Assembly: GCF_000003815.2 (NCBI RefSeq)
Contig: NC_049985.1
Coordinates: 22,927,862 to 22,991,861, forward strand
Direction of reading: 5' to 3'
Source: Branchiostoma floridae
Lineage: Eukaryota > Chordata > Leptocardii > Amphioxiformes > Branchiostomatidae
Length of the DNA stretch: 64,000 nucleotides
In this document: positions 47,103 through 59,340 of the stretch, piece by piece
Position numbering within the stretch: the stretch's first letter is position 1
How the letters are laid out: every line of letters begins with the position of its first letter
Notes under the pieces: model-generated
The model's input: only the letters and a program-made list of their open reading frames with translations
What the model was told of the DNA's origin: nothing
The model's database searches: none
Translations under genes and position numbers: made by a program

Positions 47103-50100
47103 GTAAGTAGGCCAATATAGATTCACTCAGCCAACCACGAACATAACACAAGAGCGTACCAAATCTATAAAAGAACGCATTGTCCCTGTTTCTGTGTGAG
47201 TGTAGGTGAAAAGTCGTTACCACTGGAGAAAAAGAAATATGTGTCGCATTCTGATACACCCTTGGGTACGCAGATGCCGGGATGCGTTTGAAATTACCAA
47301 TCCATCGAAGCTTTGCGGCAGTTATTGGCAAGGTATCAGTATTTCGGATGCCCTCAGCACACCAATTGCACATTATAGAAAGGTCACTGCAATCTACCAA
47401 TAAATGGGGCCAACAAATTCAAACAAATCGGAAATTGTAAAGAAAAAAGTTGAGCCGTCTTATGGTCCTGTGATTCTTCCATCGTCAAAAACCTAACACA
47501 GCAGACAGTAACAGCTATGATCGCTTCTACCAGACGATAGTAAAGAATATGTTGTATGTTATGACCATGCCAAACGACTATAACCGTTTAGCAATCAAAC
47601 ATCACCAAACATCTTCTGTTACCTTCCTACGTTACCAAAACAAATATATAACCTTGCGCTATTACGTACAACAGTGCGAGGATATTGGGGCAATTTTGCT
47701 TTGTAATATGGGGTTCGATGGTTGTTCTCCTGTGGGCCCCGCAGTGGACACACGCCTTCCGTTCGGTCATCCCTAGCGCCTCGCCGGTAAAGCTTCTGCA
47801 CATTCACGTTCATTTCACGCATGGCTAGGTCCTCTTATGGTGCAGTCTCCCCTGGACGGTAACACCGCCGATAAAATACGGTTTGATGGTGCCAATTGTT
47901 CTTTAAGCGTTGCTTGTTTAGCCAACAGTGATTCTATTCTGTTTAGAAGAGCAAATATCTCCGGAAATACCAATACAATATGATTTTCGCGACATACATT
48001 CTGATATCGAAAATGTTTTTAGAAATGATGCTCCATTATCGACATATGACATCGTACCAATCATGGTGGAAAACAATAATACTTTTTTTTTCAGAAGAAC
48101 AAATATCTCCAGAAATACCAATACGATATGATTTTCACCACATACATTTTGATGTTATCAAAGAGGAAGCAATTCCTTTTTTAAAATGATTTTCTCCATT
48201 ATCGACATATGACATCGACCCCAATCATGGTGGAAAACAGTGATGCTTTCTGTTTAGAAGAACAAATATCTCCGAAACAGCCATACAGTATGATATTCGC
48301 CACAGAAAATAACATACATTTTGATAATATCGAAGAAGAAGGAGTTCCGTTTTAAAATGATTGCCCATTATCGACATATGACATCGTACCAATCATGGTG
48401 GAAAAATGCACACTGCATCATTAGGTTTTTGCTATCGTCATGATGTTCAAAAGGTTATTTGTATGCACTCTTCACTGAGCTTTGAAGCAATCAACCACCG
48501 GTGTCCTTGAAAGTAATACCTAATGAAATATGATCTTCCATAGCGTTCATTAGTTTTAACATGGCACTCTAGACCTGTGAACAACAACGTGTTTCCTACC
48601 ATCATATATCACGCTCCTGTCCACTCATTTTATAAGTGATCTTGAAAATATCTGTGGTCAGATCAGTGGAATACAGAGTTGTATGTTTAACAAAGAAGAA
48701 GCATGAAATACAAAGGTAAATTATAATGGAAATGACATCTAACCCNNNNNNNNNNNNNNNNNNNNNNNNNNNNNNNNNNNNNNNNNNNNNNNNNNNNNNN
48801 NNNNNNNNNNNNNNNNNNNNNNNNNNNNNNNNNNNNNNNNNNNNNCAACATTATCATAGATAAACGGGTTGAACGACGTAAGCATGCATATCTTTTGTTG
48901 GTCAAAAGGGCGTGAAAAGTTTGGGATATGTTGTGGATTCTCGAAATAATTTATTCTTTCAGAATTCTACTGTGAACATCAAATGAAGTCCATCTTCAAC
49001 TGCATGCGCTGTATTGTACTTACAAATTGTCTTTCCTGATCAATCTTTAAATGGAAAATTGTATCTCCATAACTAATAATAATTTCTTTCTACCACTGCA
49101 GAAATACCTCCAAACAAGAGGGCCCAACACCCAGCGTGTTCTTGGACAAACTACTGGAAAAGTACGACGCGAGGATCAGGCCGAACTTTAAAGGTAAACT
49201 TGGAGCACTTGAACTATCCATGTGTCTTGTATATTTGACATTCGTTAACTAATTAGAACATGCGTGTAAACTGATGATGAGAAAGTATATAGAACTTCTT
49301 TTACTTATAACATGAGTCTTTTTGTTGTTGTTTTCTTTTATGGTTTACTACAAATAAAGAGGAAAAGGCGTGATTTCTGTTTGACAATGTGTGGTGCTAG
49401 GCTGCATAGAAACCTATCTGAGTAAACTCTCAATATACGCAGTATATGTACTCTCCAAGCAGAGGTTGAGTCGCGTAGATATAGTAGTAGTCTGAAAAAT
49501 TACACAGCCGCTCCTCTTTTTATGCTTCGGGGGGCGGAGTACTGACACGGATCTTGAAAGGATATCCCCGCCCCTATATATATGCGTCTTGAGGCAGAGG
49601 GAAGAGGAGCGGCCGTGTAATTTTTCCGACTACTACTATATCTACGCGACTCAACCTCTGCTTGGAGAGTACAGTATATGCAACTAGACGCCATTGCAGC
49701 AAGCAACTAGAGTCAATCCAAGTTCAATGTGAGTGGGAGGGAGGGGAGTCTAGTTCCATGCTGCATCACGTCGACTATGGATTGATAAGAAACCCAAATC
49801 TATGGAGCTTCCTCCCTGCGAATTGGAATCTGGTAGCGCGAACAACATCAACATTTTGGCGATGCTCCAGGGGCAGACAAAAGATTCAATGTCAGGGTCG
49901 ACGCCATGTTCACGACGCAATAAGAAATCAAATTTGAAGGTGAAAACGTATTTCACAATTAAAATCCATTTGCGGAGAAGAAATACGTATAATTGTATAA
50001 ATGCAGTTTATCTGTAACTGCCCCCCCCCCCCGATTATTAGAATGAAAGAAACAACTTTTTGACACAATCATAACAATATTTTCAACCTTTCACCAGCTA

Positions 50101-53100
50101 GTAGACCTCCAAAAAACTACATTTCTGTTAAAATCACAGAACCCACTATATATAAAAAAACGTGGTACTTTTCATCAGACACTGCCTCCAAGGAAGAAGT
50201 CAAACCTTCCAGTAAAAATCTAGTGAATCTAGAATGATGCATAAGATAGCCGTATAGAATAGACACTTTTCACTGGCTGAACCTTTGCAATTAGCGTTAA
50301 CGGGCATGGTTTTGCAAATAAATACATTATATTGTATCAACAAATTTGATTTGATATCAACAAATGCATATTGTATAGTTGAGCAGATTATCACCTTTTT
50401 TTATTCCGAGACATAAATATTCTGCAAGGAATCAAAATACGTTTAGAAGAACTTACTAACGTAATTACTACAAATATTCTCCTGAGAGAACCATTCTTCA
50501 CAGGAGCTTGTCTCAGTACGAAACTAAGCCTATTCCGGGAACGCTTCTTCCTGGAACGCAGTGCGATCGATCGGGATTTCATCTGATATCACTGTGAAAC
50601 CTAACCCTGTCTGTGCATACCCTTTAAAGATATGGAGCTAGGGCCAAGTTCTATATGTCATTTTATGTAATTTTGTAAACAAAGGCTACACACTAATTTC
50701 AATCGGAAAGCCTTTGTTTATTATTAATATATCAGTTCAAAATCATGGAAACCATTTTGCAGTGTTATTACAAATACATGCGAAATGAATATTTATTGAT
50801 CGATTGCACTTCAGTTGTATCATCTACCATACATTACGATTTTTCATTTTATATAGTTGGATAGTGTAGCATATAGTACCCAAGAGTGCTTTGCAGAGTG
50901 AATCTCATATCCTTAAAACTCAGTAGTGTAAGCTACCAAGGGGTTGATGCAAACAATTATTATTCTGACAGGGCTGTATGTTTCATTACTGGAAACAAGT
51001 GCACTGATTTCATAATGAACACAACCAACTAAAATCCCGATGGCACAATGAAGACAACAGTTACATTGGGACGTATACTTTTTATGTAAAACCGTAGCGT
51101 AAACAATACATTCATCTCAATATATTGGCTTTACATCACGTATTTGTATATAGTTGATTTATTTTACCAACTTGTTTGTATGGTATTTTATAGCTGTGGA
51201 AGACCTTGCAAAAGTTGTTGAACTTTGAATAGAATTTTTAACCAGCAGTGAATACTTTTTTAAAGTTAAACTAACGTACCTCCAAATTCCAGTCCATCTT
51301 GTTCACGGAGTGACCTAGTTCTCGTGAGAGTTGTACTTTTGTTGTTAAAGACTACACATACTGCATGTATTTAACTCCCGTACAAATGGTGTTTCCCCAG
51401 GCGAGGCTGTGAACGTGTCTGTTGACATCTTTGTGAACAGCTTTGGATCAATCGCCGAAACTACAATGGTACGTAAATACACATTTACACTGTTTAGTTG
51501 GCTACAATATACTATGGTCTAAGTACTAGCTATAAAAACACACCTGGACTTTTGACTTAATTTGAATTGCAACAACACAATTGGGGTAAGTCCCCATTAA
51601 CGTTAGTGCTTGTTAGCTAAAATTTAGTTAACCCATAACACAATACACTTTTAAGTTTTCAATTTTTTTCATGGTCACATAGATAATGCTGTTTACCAGA
51701 CTCTTGACATTGATATCAGTCAGTTGTCAGTAAACACTTGGAGTCTTTGTGAATTTGTTGCGTATTTCAGTGTCTTTTGGGGTTGCAAAGAACATCTTTT
51801 GAAGTGAAAAACCAGTCGATAAATGCTGGAGTTTCATGAGACACCGCAGTGTGAAGACTGACCTTTCACTATTACATAACACATCCGTTTGAACCATCTG
51901 ACCAAGGAGCTTTTACCAAAATCAGTTTAGCCGAAGAGGTGGTTACGTAAGTGTCACAGCGGTCACAGGGATTTCCTAGGGCATCTATAACGTAATACAT
52001 TTGCTCTTCTAGAATGACACGGAGGGCATCGTTTTGCCTACAAGATATAACTCAAATATAGTAACAGTTCCTGTTGAAAATCACAGCTCACAAATGGTTT
52101 ATACTATCTGAACATTTGGGCGTCACAGAAGATCGGCTTCCTCTACTTTTTTCGATGTTCTGTTTTATTACGGTTTTATATACATTCACATTCTTGCCTG
52201 TCTACCCTTCACCCATTTCTCCCGCTACCAACACCTCTTTCTGTCTCCCTGGACGTTTCATTGTGTGATAGTTTTGGCTAGTCCCGATAAATGTGACATG
52301 TAGCCGTACCACCTCAGTTTTTCTTTTCTTTACTGTCTTTAGAAGGGCTTCGTATGGACAGAAGTAACAAAATAGCTTACATCATTGAGCATGTCCATAC
52401 GGCTTCGGGATGTCTGCTGTATTCATCTTACTCATTAACTTAATTTCAGCTACGGAGGTCCCACAGACCTAATCCTAATCTTAAGGTTTCACTTAAGATA
52501 GCCATTGGGGTCATTCCTGAAGGTAATGTTCTCAACATGTAAGACCTTAATCCTCTCTTCATGTTGATTCATGATGTAAATTAAGTCCCTAAGGGACAAG
52601 AAAACAACTAAGGGAAGTGGTATAGATATAGAACTACAGTGCAATACTTTGTCAGGGAAAGCGTTAAAAACTGAACTTTTGACACAAACCCTTGCAGGCA
52701 AATTACAAGCGGTTCCCAGACGATCCGTGGCACACTATATTGCGTTAATAGCTGATGCAGCGGATATGAATTATGATAGATATGATTAATTACAGATCTG
52801 GCTCGCACCCACCCAGGTATAGACACGGAGTCTATAGCGAGAGTACAGCAAGGTCTAACAGAGCATTAGACGCTACTAGTTAACCACTATCTTCAACCGA
52901 TCTCGGCAACCTCACGCTGTATGTGGTAAGCGATAAGATGACTCCTGTGGCCGACAATCACATTATCCTGGGGTCCTGGGTGGATGATCTGCATACCCGT
53001 GTCCAATCACATGCTGACTCCCATACATCACACACAGCCGTCCTGACATTACATCATCACCTGATGTATTTCTAACGTGCGAAGATACCTCTGTGTTTTG

Positions 53101-56100
53101 CCAGACAAACAATCAGCGGTCTGTCACTTTAAACATGTTTGACATCATGAATAATAGTCCTCTAGTTGTACACAAACGTAATAACAGTTCTTACATAAAT
53201 GATGACCAAAATACGGCATAGTCAGCATATTCATAAATACCATTGATAGCTCCATAATACGTATGGTAAGAATATCCTCACAATCATTTCAAACATCTAC
53301 CAATAGCGGCATCAATGCCAAGGTGCCAGACAGCATGCCTGGCGTTATTTGAAGTTATATCTATTTGTTACACTGCAACATATATTTCATTTGGCAACCA
53401 AAACACTAAAGCTGTGCATCAAATTTCTTATGCAGAATGCTAAGAATCATTTTACGAAAAGCAGTGTAGGTATGCGCAACGAATATTGCATTGGTACAGA
53501 GAACGATGTTGAATGATGCACTCTGCGTACGTTCTGTTGTCGCAGACCATCAATAAAAAAAGTCTTTGGGACAAAACGTACATGCCGCTAGAGAATATTC
53601 CGTATAATGTTTTATTATATACCACAATTTTCAATCATAAGCCACAACTTTCAAATGTAGGCTGAATACAAACTATGAGTTGTACAGGCTATTGTAGTAG
53701 ATTTGGTAATGCAAAGCAAGTTTAACACTTAAAAAATTCCTTGTTAACAGAAAAAGATATGGACACGTCTATTCCAACTGATTGTATCAAGATATTACAG
53801 ATCTAAGTTTGTTAGTCTTTACTGTTTTGTTAGCAGAACTAGAAGGTTTTTGATACCGTATATTTCAATTTTGTAGATTTTACCGATTATGTGAAAGTAT
53901 TTCTATCTTGTAATTTGTTGTGACTACGAGAAAGTCACTACTTTTGTGGTGTCAAAACGCTTTTTTAATTTGAATACTTATGTTATTCGTGAATGTACAT
54001 GCCAAAAATCGTAGTTTCTTTTTACCGTCATTGCGTGAAGATTAGAAAAAGCCCTATCAAATTTAATTAGCCTCATTTTGCTGTGCAGCATTCATCATTC
54101 AGAAAGAACAAGGGGTCGCAGATCAATTCTGGCACGCGTGAGAACCACTGTGATTGATGCATTGACTCATTACACTTGAGCAATCTGTCATATGTAACGA
54201 CAGAAATATCGGTTTTGAATAACGTACCATATCGAGTTTTGGGCTGTAGATATTCTGTTTGATCGTTGGGTATCACGCAACAATATAATCTGCATACTGG
54301 TGTGTGTATTTCAAGAATAGTTTCATCAGATTGATAAGTCACAGAATAACAAATTCTCTAAACACAGCCAATCGCAAATGTTTTATTAAAACGACGTTTA
54401 TGTGGCCGTCTATCTCCTTCCTCCCACAATTAATCCTAGTTTACATTGTAGTAAGGTTGCCAAACTCCATTTTATTAGATAACCCTTCATTGCGTTTCAT
54501 ACAAAGTTTTTTGCTGTTTCTATACCTCTATATTGCACTGGAGTATCGGGGTGTCGTTGCGTGCCCAAACGAAATATGTATTTACAGTTTACGTGGTCTT
54601 TTATTTAATGTATGTTTTAAAATGTTTTTGTCTAAAGAGCTGGAAAAAGTATGGCTTTAAGTATTCCTCTGCTTGCTTAAAAAGCCAAACCCAACTTAGA
54701 TATAGCCAACACTAGTATCTATTTAGCATCTTGTTTCGACAATCTCAATCAGGGGCCCATTGTTACATGCATGTCTCCTGCGTTTCAAACAGATACTTGT
54801 TATTGGACACTTGTCACAAAACTTTCCAATCTAACACTTTTCGGTTTATGTCTGAATGAAGAACTTCTTTACTTTCTGTGCCCAAAGTGGGCATGTTCAC
54901 GATATTCATTTTTACTCGGGCAAGAAGAAACACCATAATGGCAGTTCAACCCAGTAGACGACTGTTGAAAAATAGAACCCTGGTACTTGCTGCAAAACTT
55001 TCCAATCTTACACCTTCTTGGTTTATGTCTAAATGAAGTACTTCAGATCTTTACTTTCTGTACCCACAGTGGGCATGTTCAAGATATTTTCACTAGGGCA
55101 AGTAGAAACACCATAATGGCAGTTCAACCCAGTAGACGACAGTTGAAAAATCGACCCCCTGGTACTTTGCCGCACCTGGGGCTCCCACAAGGAAGGATTA
55201 TCGGACTAGTGCTGTCGCATTTCAAGTCGAGTCGTTGAGGTTAACGTCCGTACAGCAGTCGTTTCCGTTATATTTATGAACGGGTTGGGTCAATAAACAG
55301 ACGGGTTGGTTCAATCACGTGATAGTCACGGGATCCATATCGACCAACCAGCTGTCTAGCTTTGACAAAACCTTCTTCTGTAACTTTTTGGTATTTTCTT
55401 TCCATATTTGCGGTTGCAACGTAACGTAACGGATTAGAAAAATGACACCTATTTTTAATGAGTATCCAGATGAAAAAGAAGATCAGTTGTAATAGAATGA
55501 TTTCGATTTTTTCCAATATCAGTGATAATGGGAACAGTACCAAAATTACCTATGATTATAACATTATTATGACAAGTACCGTTTTCATTATTATGATATA
55601 CTGTTCTGGATTTTGGCCGTTGTAACCAATATTTGAACTAAATGAAGTTATGTATACATCTGGTTCTTTTCTCTAATTCAGTGTAAAAGATTTTTAATTT
55701 TATAGAAAAAAAATCTTGTGACGGATATTGGTTTCACCCTTACTCAGCCCCAGCTGTTATCTTTATCGCAAACCGAATCTTTGATGTAAAAATATCTGCT
55801 GCCATGTGTAGAAGGAACTTCTCTTAATAGCGCAGTTTCCGCGTCAGCTACTTTGGGGGTGATTAGTATTCCACACAGCTAACGTATTGCATACATTCGC
55901 CGTTAAAATGATCAGATGTGTGTAGTGAAGCGTGCGGTGTAACACAGGGAGCCCATTCTGCGCAATTTGTGCAGCAATTTTTGCCTCGTGGGCTTTCATT
56001 TTTGGTCACACCTTGTTGCACGTTTAGTAACGGTTCGTTTGACTCACTTCCTTCCATTCGTGCTTTCTGCACTGCACAGGATTATCGAGTGAACATTTTC

Positions 56101-56297
56101 CTGAGACAGCGGTGGAACGACCCGAGACTGAAGTTTATGGATTACAACGAAAGTTTGAGTCTCGACACGAGTTTGCTGAGGAAGATTTGGGTTCCTGACT
56201 TGTTCTTCGCGAACGAGAAGGGAGCGAACTTCCATGCAGTGACGACAGAAAACAAGCTATTAAGAATCTCCCCAGCTGGTGACATCCTCTACAGTAT
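47023..56297 (+). CDS. Glycine receptor alpha-like subunit, N-terminal part, four exons, 3' partial
   Basis: Exons 47023-47102, 49102-49193, 51401-51468 and 56080-56297 join in phase (2, 1, 0) into 152 residues. Residues 1-27 are a signal peptide (core [11 protein letters not shown]). The rest is the first half of a Cys-loop ligand-binding domain: [11 protein letters not shown], sequon N62-V-S64, [20 protein letters not shown], the loop A element W117-V-P-D120, [11 protein letters not shown], and LLRIS. R89 and S144 align with the glycine-contacting Arg65 and Ser129 of human alpha1. The inhibitory-zinc His107 is Asn here (as I recall for alpha2/alpha3), while His109 is kept. The 68-nt third exon matches the conserved vertebrate exon. 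The Cys-loop and TM1-4 are not in the window. It would act as a chloride channel subunit at the plasma membrane. Confidence 0.9.
47930..48410. repeat. Three-copy exon-like tandem repeat, about 150-162 bp
   Basis: The copies restart at about 47946, 48096 and 48258 with AGAAGAACAAATATCTCC. They share TTATCGACATATGACATCG and CAATCATGGTGGAAAA. Each copy is preceded by a pyrimidine-rich stretch ending in TTTAG or TTTCAG. The frame is open over copy 1 and into copy 2 but broken in copy 3. Confidence 0.75.
48746..48845. other. Assembly gap (100 N, probably nominal size)
   Basis: Exactly 100 N, commonly used for gaps of unknown length. It lies in intron 1 of the receptor gene. Confidence 1.
49102..49193 (+). 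CDS. GlyR exon 2: start of the ligand-binding domain
   Basis: The acceptor is TTTCTACCACTGCAG and the donor is AAAG|GTAAAC. It encodes [20 protein letters not shown] and then [10 protein letters not shown], the hallmark N-terminal helix and strand of glycine/GABA-A receptors. Confidence 0.9.
49449..49671. mobile_element. Mutator-like MITE with ~70-bp inverted repeats and 9-bp target duplication
   Basis: The left arm starts TACTCTCCAAGCAGAGGTTG and pairs over about 70 bp with the right arm, with only a few mismatches. The short interior carries CGCCCCTATATATATGCG. CAGTATATG is present immediately on both sides (49440-49448 and 49672-49680). Long inverted ends plus a 9-bp duplication fit the MULE superfamily. 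It lies in GlyR intron 2 and has no coding capacity. Confidence 0.92.
49681..51400 (+). other. GlyR intron 2, remainder
   Basis: Apart from the MITE, a run of 12 C at 50021-50032 and AT-rich DNA, I see nothing specific. Confidence 0.5.
51401..51468 (+). CDS. GlyR exon 3, 68 nt
   Basis: The acceptor is GTTTCCCCAG and the donor is ATG|GTACGT. It encodes [17 protein letters not shown] and then IAETTM. The size and boundaries match the conserved 68-nt exon of vertebrate GLRA genes as I recall them. Confidence 0.92.
54304..54430 (-). mobile_element. Repeat-family 3' end, minus strand
   Basis: Reversed, it reads GGAGATAGACGGCCACATAA, GGCTGTGTTTAGAGAAT, TTGTTATTCTGTGACTTATC and CTGATGAAACTATTCTTGA. 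This is the same order of blocks as at 35000-35160 and 32685-32758. It is a retroelement tail, class uncertain. Confidence 0.45.
54817..55165. repeat. Two direct copies, 176-bp spacing
   Basis: CAAAACTTTCCAATCT recurs at 54817 and 54993. The blocks AGTGGGCATGTTCA and ACACCATAATGGCAGTTC are shared, and both copies end in CAGTAGACGAC. Divergence is moderate. It is non-coding. Confidence 0.8.
56080..56297 (+). CDS. GlyR exon 4, truncated by a gap
   Basis: The acceptor is CTGCACTGCACAG. The frame is open from [17 protein letters not shown] through [11 protein letters not shown] to [13 protein letters not shown], where N begins. The vertebrate exon is about 224 nt, so only about 6 nt and the donor should be hidden in the gap. 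The open frame continuing left of 56080 is intron. Confidence 0.9.
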
Positions 56298-56446
56298 NNN
56301 NNNNNNNNNNNNNNNNNNNNNNNNNNNNNNNNNNNNNNNNNNNNNNNNNNNNNNNNNNNNNNNNNNNNNNNNNNNNNNNNNNNNNNNNNNNNNNNNNNNN
56401 NNNNNNNNNNNNNNNNNNNNNNNNNNNNNNNNNNNNNNNNNNNNNN
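56298..56446. other. Assembly gap (149 N) at the end of GlyR exon 4
   Basis: It removes the last bases and the donor site of exon 4. Sequence after the gap is AT-rich and non-coding. Confidence 1.
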
Positions 56447-57420
56447 ATTAGAATGGATCTTATGTGCTGCTTGAATATAGAAAACTAGTAATCTTATATT
56501 GTCCCATGGCATCAGTACGTATGGTCATTGTACTCCAGTAAGGTGCTAGCTACATTCAGTAGTGCATTAAACTTTACTGACAGCTTGATTTCCACGTATA
56601 TTGAACAGCGACAAGCACGTAACCACGTTAAATGGTGACGGATCAGTTTCAAAATATCAAAAGTCACATCATGTCATAAACGTCTAGGTGTCGGTTGCGC
56701 ATGGACGATTGCTTAGTTCTGCGGTTCTCCCAGTATAATATTTTTCAATTGATGTGTGGAATCATTTTAGTGAGTGACAGCCATCCATAAACTTTCTATT
56801 TTCACTTTATGTGCTGGGAATAAGTGACTCAGTAAAATGATGCACCCACGTCCTAAAAAATCTACTTACTATGTTTTTGTTTATGTCACAAGAAAAGGGC
56901 AAAAACAACAATTAGAATGGATGTTAAAGTAAATACATGTTAAACTGATCTGTAAAAGGTAGGTAATATGTGTTTACATATCAATGCTTATTTGCGACAT
57001 AAACATTCGAATTCTAGAGATCCTAGTTTATAAGTAGGTACTGCAATTTTACTAATCCCAGTAGATATGTGTATGATACCACTGTAACGACTACCTGTTA
57101 AAGATCACTTTTGACAGGGATACCCCCTTAGCTGTTTTTATGACCACCATATTAGTCCAACTCCCTCGTGCCCATCAAAGAATAACCATGGTATCCAAAG
57201 GGACGTTCTAAAACCCTTGCAAAGGCTTTTCACTGCCCCGACGTCTGATCGCATTAACACAAAAACTCCTCCACCGCGTACGAAGTATTTCCCCAGGCGT
57301 CGAGAATCATTGATACATGGCTAATACACGCATGTCACCATTAAGCCGAGATGCCCGAGTTTGTTTCGCTCAATTGAGTGACAGATCTTCTGACAACTCT
57401 GCGGGTATGTTCCACTAAGG
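56447..57420. other. Probable GlyR intron 4, nothing specific
   Basis: AT-rich DNA. I looked for the next expected exon (Cys-loop, CPMDL..FPMD) and did not find it here or further right in the window. Confidence 0.4.
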
Positions 57421-57668
57421 TGACACGCTACCGTGAGAGGCCAAAATGTTTTTTGATCAATCTATTGTCAGATCTATTGGCCTAAAGTTGGAACATTATC
57501 GAATTGGGAACGTCTGGCATTTGTGAAAATTGTGGCACAGAAGACTCTAATGTGACACGCTACTGTGAGAGGCCAAAATGTTTTTGATCAATCTATCGTC
57601 AGATCTATTGGCCTAAAGTTGGAACATTGTCGACTTGGGATTGTCTGGCATTTGTGGCACAGAAGACA
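57421..57668. repeat. Tandem duplication, 132-bp spacing
   Basis: TGACACGCTACNGTGAGAGG recurs at 57421 and 57553. GATCAATCTATTGTCAGATC and ATTGGCCTAAAGTTGGAACA are also shared, with few differences. The second copy is shorter near its end. Confidence 0.88.
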
Positions 57669-59340
57669 ATCATGTATCAATGCATACATTTATGTGACAC
57701 AAACAAGAGGATCAAGAGGGTTTAGAAGCGGGCCTTGTTTATACTATAAAATTCAGACACGGCCATTGACATTGCTTTGAGGGACATTCGTGAATCAGAT
57801 TAGTATAGCTTAGACTAGCATTAAAATAGGTTATCTTTATTCTGTAGTAGAAATGCATCATGTTTCGTTAGTTGTATAGCTTGTATTTAGAAGTATGATT
57901 AGCAAGGTAAGTTAAGGTTTAAACTTTGGGCACATGCTTGACAATCGCATCTAGGCAAGCAGTTTTCTTAACAGTATAATTTGCCACAGCGTGATGGCAG
58001 TAAAACTGTTTTCTAAAGCACACAGATTTCTTAAAAATTCATTTTTTAGCTTAAAGATACATTGAGCAACATCTAGGCAGTAGTTATGATCGATATCAAA
58101 CATAAGATTTACAATTTGTAAAGTTGTCAAACATGGAAGGTAAACTAGTTCTTCGGTAGATCAGAAATTTTGCTATGAGCTCACCGTGGTGCTTGAACAG
58201 TTGAAGTTTTACAAGGCAATGGGTCACCCTTAACGTGTGCATAACGTGATAGACGACAGCATCAGAAAGGCGGCCTGTGTGGTCCTAACATCCGTCACAA
58301 ATCCCGGCAAATCCTACTTCAGCCTCTCCACGTTCACTTCACGTAAACATGCCTCTAGAGGCATTGCCGCGTGTCCTACGAGACTTCATCCCCAACCACT
58401 AAAATCGGTGCAATTTACTCCATGTAATAAATGGCTCGGCTCCAAGGATTAAAAGAGAACAGATTAAAGATTTGCCTGGCTTCAGATTTCTCATTATTTC
58501 CACTCCAACAAGCGGCACCAAGTTCTCGGTTGTCAGAGTTTAATGTAAATGAATGTCCCGAGCAGGCGATATCGGAATTTCATATTAGATACTTGCATTG
58601 TGCGGATCATGTTTCAATATTCTCCTGATGAAGCGGTAACTGAGAAAAATGACAGGAAAAATTGGAATTTTGTTTGAAGGGACTGTGCGACTGTGGTTGG
58701 TGATGTATCGGTCGCTCATACTTGCGGCAAAGGCACGGTAGAATTTATCAGGATAGACACAGGGTCCATAGAGTGTCTGTTATACGGTGACTGATGCGTA
58801 ATCAACATCACACATCATCGAAGGAAGGTCTTTTGGGGCAGTGTATCGTTGGTGCTACTGATTTTTAGGGTACAGAAAAAACAATTAACATTTCTTATTT
58901 TATTTTATTCGCATTAATTTTTTGAGCATGGGACAAGAAGCTCACAATGAGCTTATGGAGGTCTTCTGCTCTGTATATTAAATACAATGACAATCAAAAA
59001 TTGAGATTATAACGAAACGTATAACTTAAGATGACTTGAACATAAACTACTTCATTTCGCAACGTAAGAATAACAAGAATACTAACAACAAAAACGGGCT
59101 AGAGCGCATACAAGGCTAATCAGATTAAGTAAATCTTCCGGTCATTTTGATAAAATTGAAAACATAGTCAAAGATATTAAAATTTATCGAGTGTGGGAGG
59201 AAAGGGCTGCCCATAGTGAGAATGGTGCATAAGGTATTGTCTGATGAGTTAAGGGGGTCTCATTGCCACTAACATTTCTTCTGGGTTATATATGAAGATA
59301 TAGGTAGTTGCATATGCTGATGTTAATCATACATTCCTTC
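57669..59340. other. Non-coding DNA, nothing specific
   Basis: The 58237-58628 stretch has slightly higher GC and 65-71 codon frames without recognisable features. The rest is AT-rich. Confidence 0.4.

Larger units (their letters stand above)
47103..49101 (+). other. GlyR intron 1 with a tandem repeat and a gap
   Basis: It contains the three-copy repeat at 47930-48410 and the 100-N gap at 48746-48845. No further coding exon is recognised. Confidence 0.6.
51469..56079 (+). other. GlyR intron 3 with repeat remnants
   Basis: It holds a minus-strand repeat-family 3' end (54304-54430) and a duplicated 176-bp block (54817-55165). A weak inverted pair (CGTATGGACA/TGTCCATACG) is near 52350-52400. 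No coding exon is recognised. Confidence 0.5.

Noticed and set aside
46888-47400. 170-codon minus-strand frame opposite the receptor's first exon
   Set aside because: It is antisense to the signal-peptide exon, resembles no known protein and owes its length to GC-rich sequence.
55918-56079. Upstream extension of GlyR exon 4 as coding
   Set aside because: A strong acceptor at 56079 and the homology starting exactly at DYRV show that the upstream open frame is intron.
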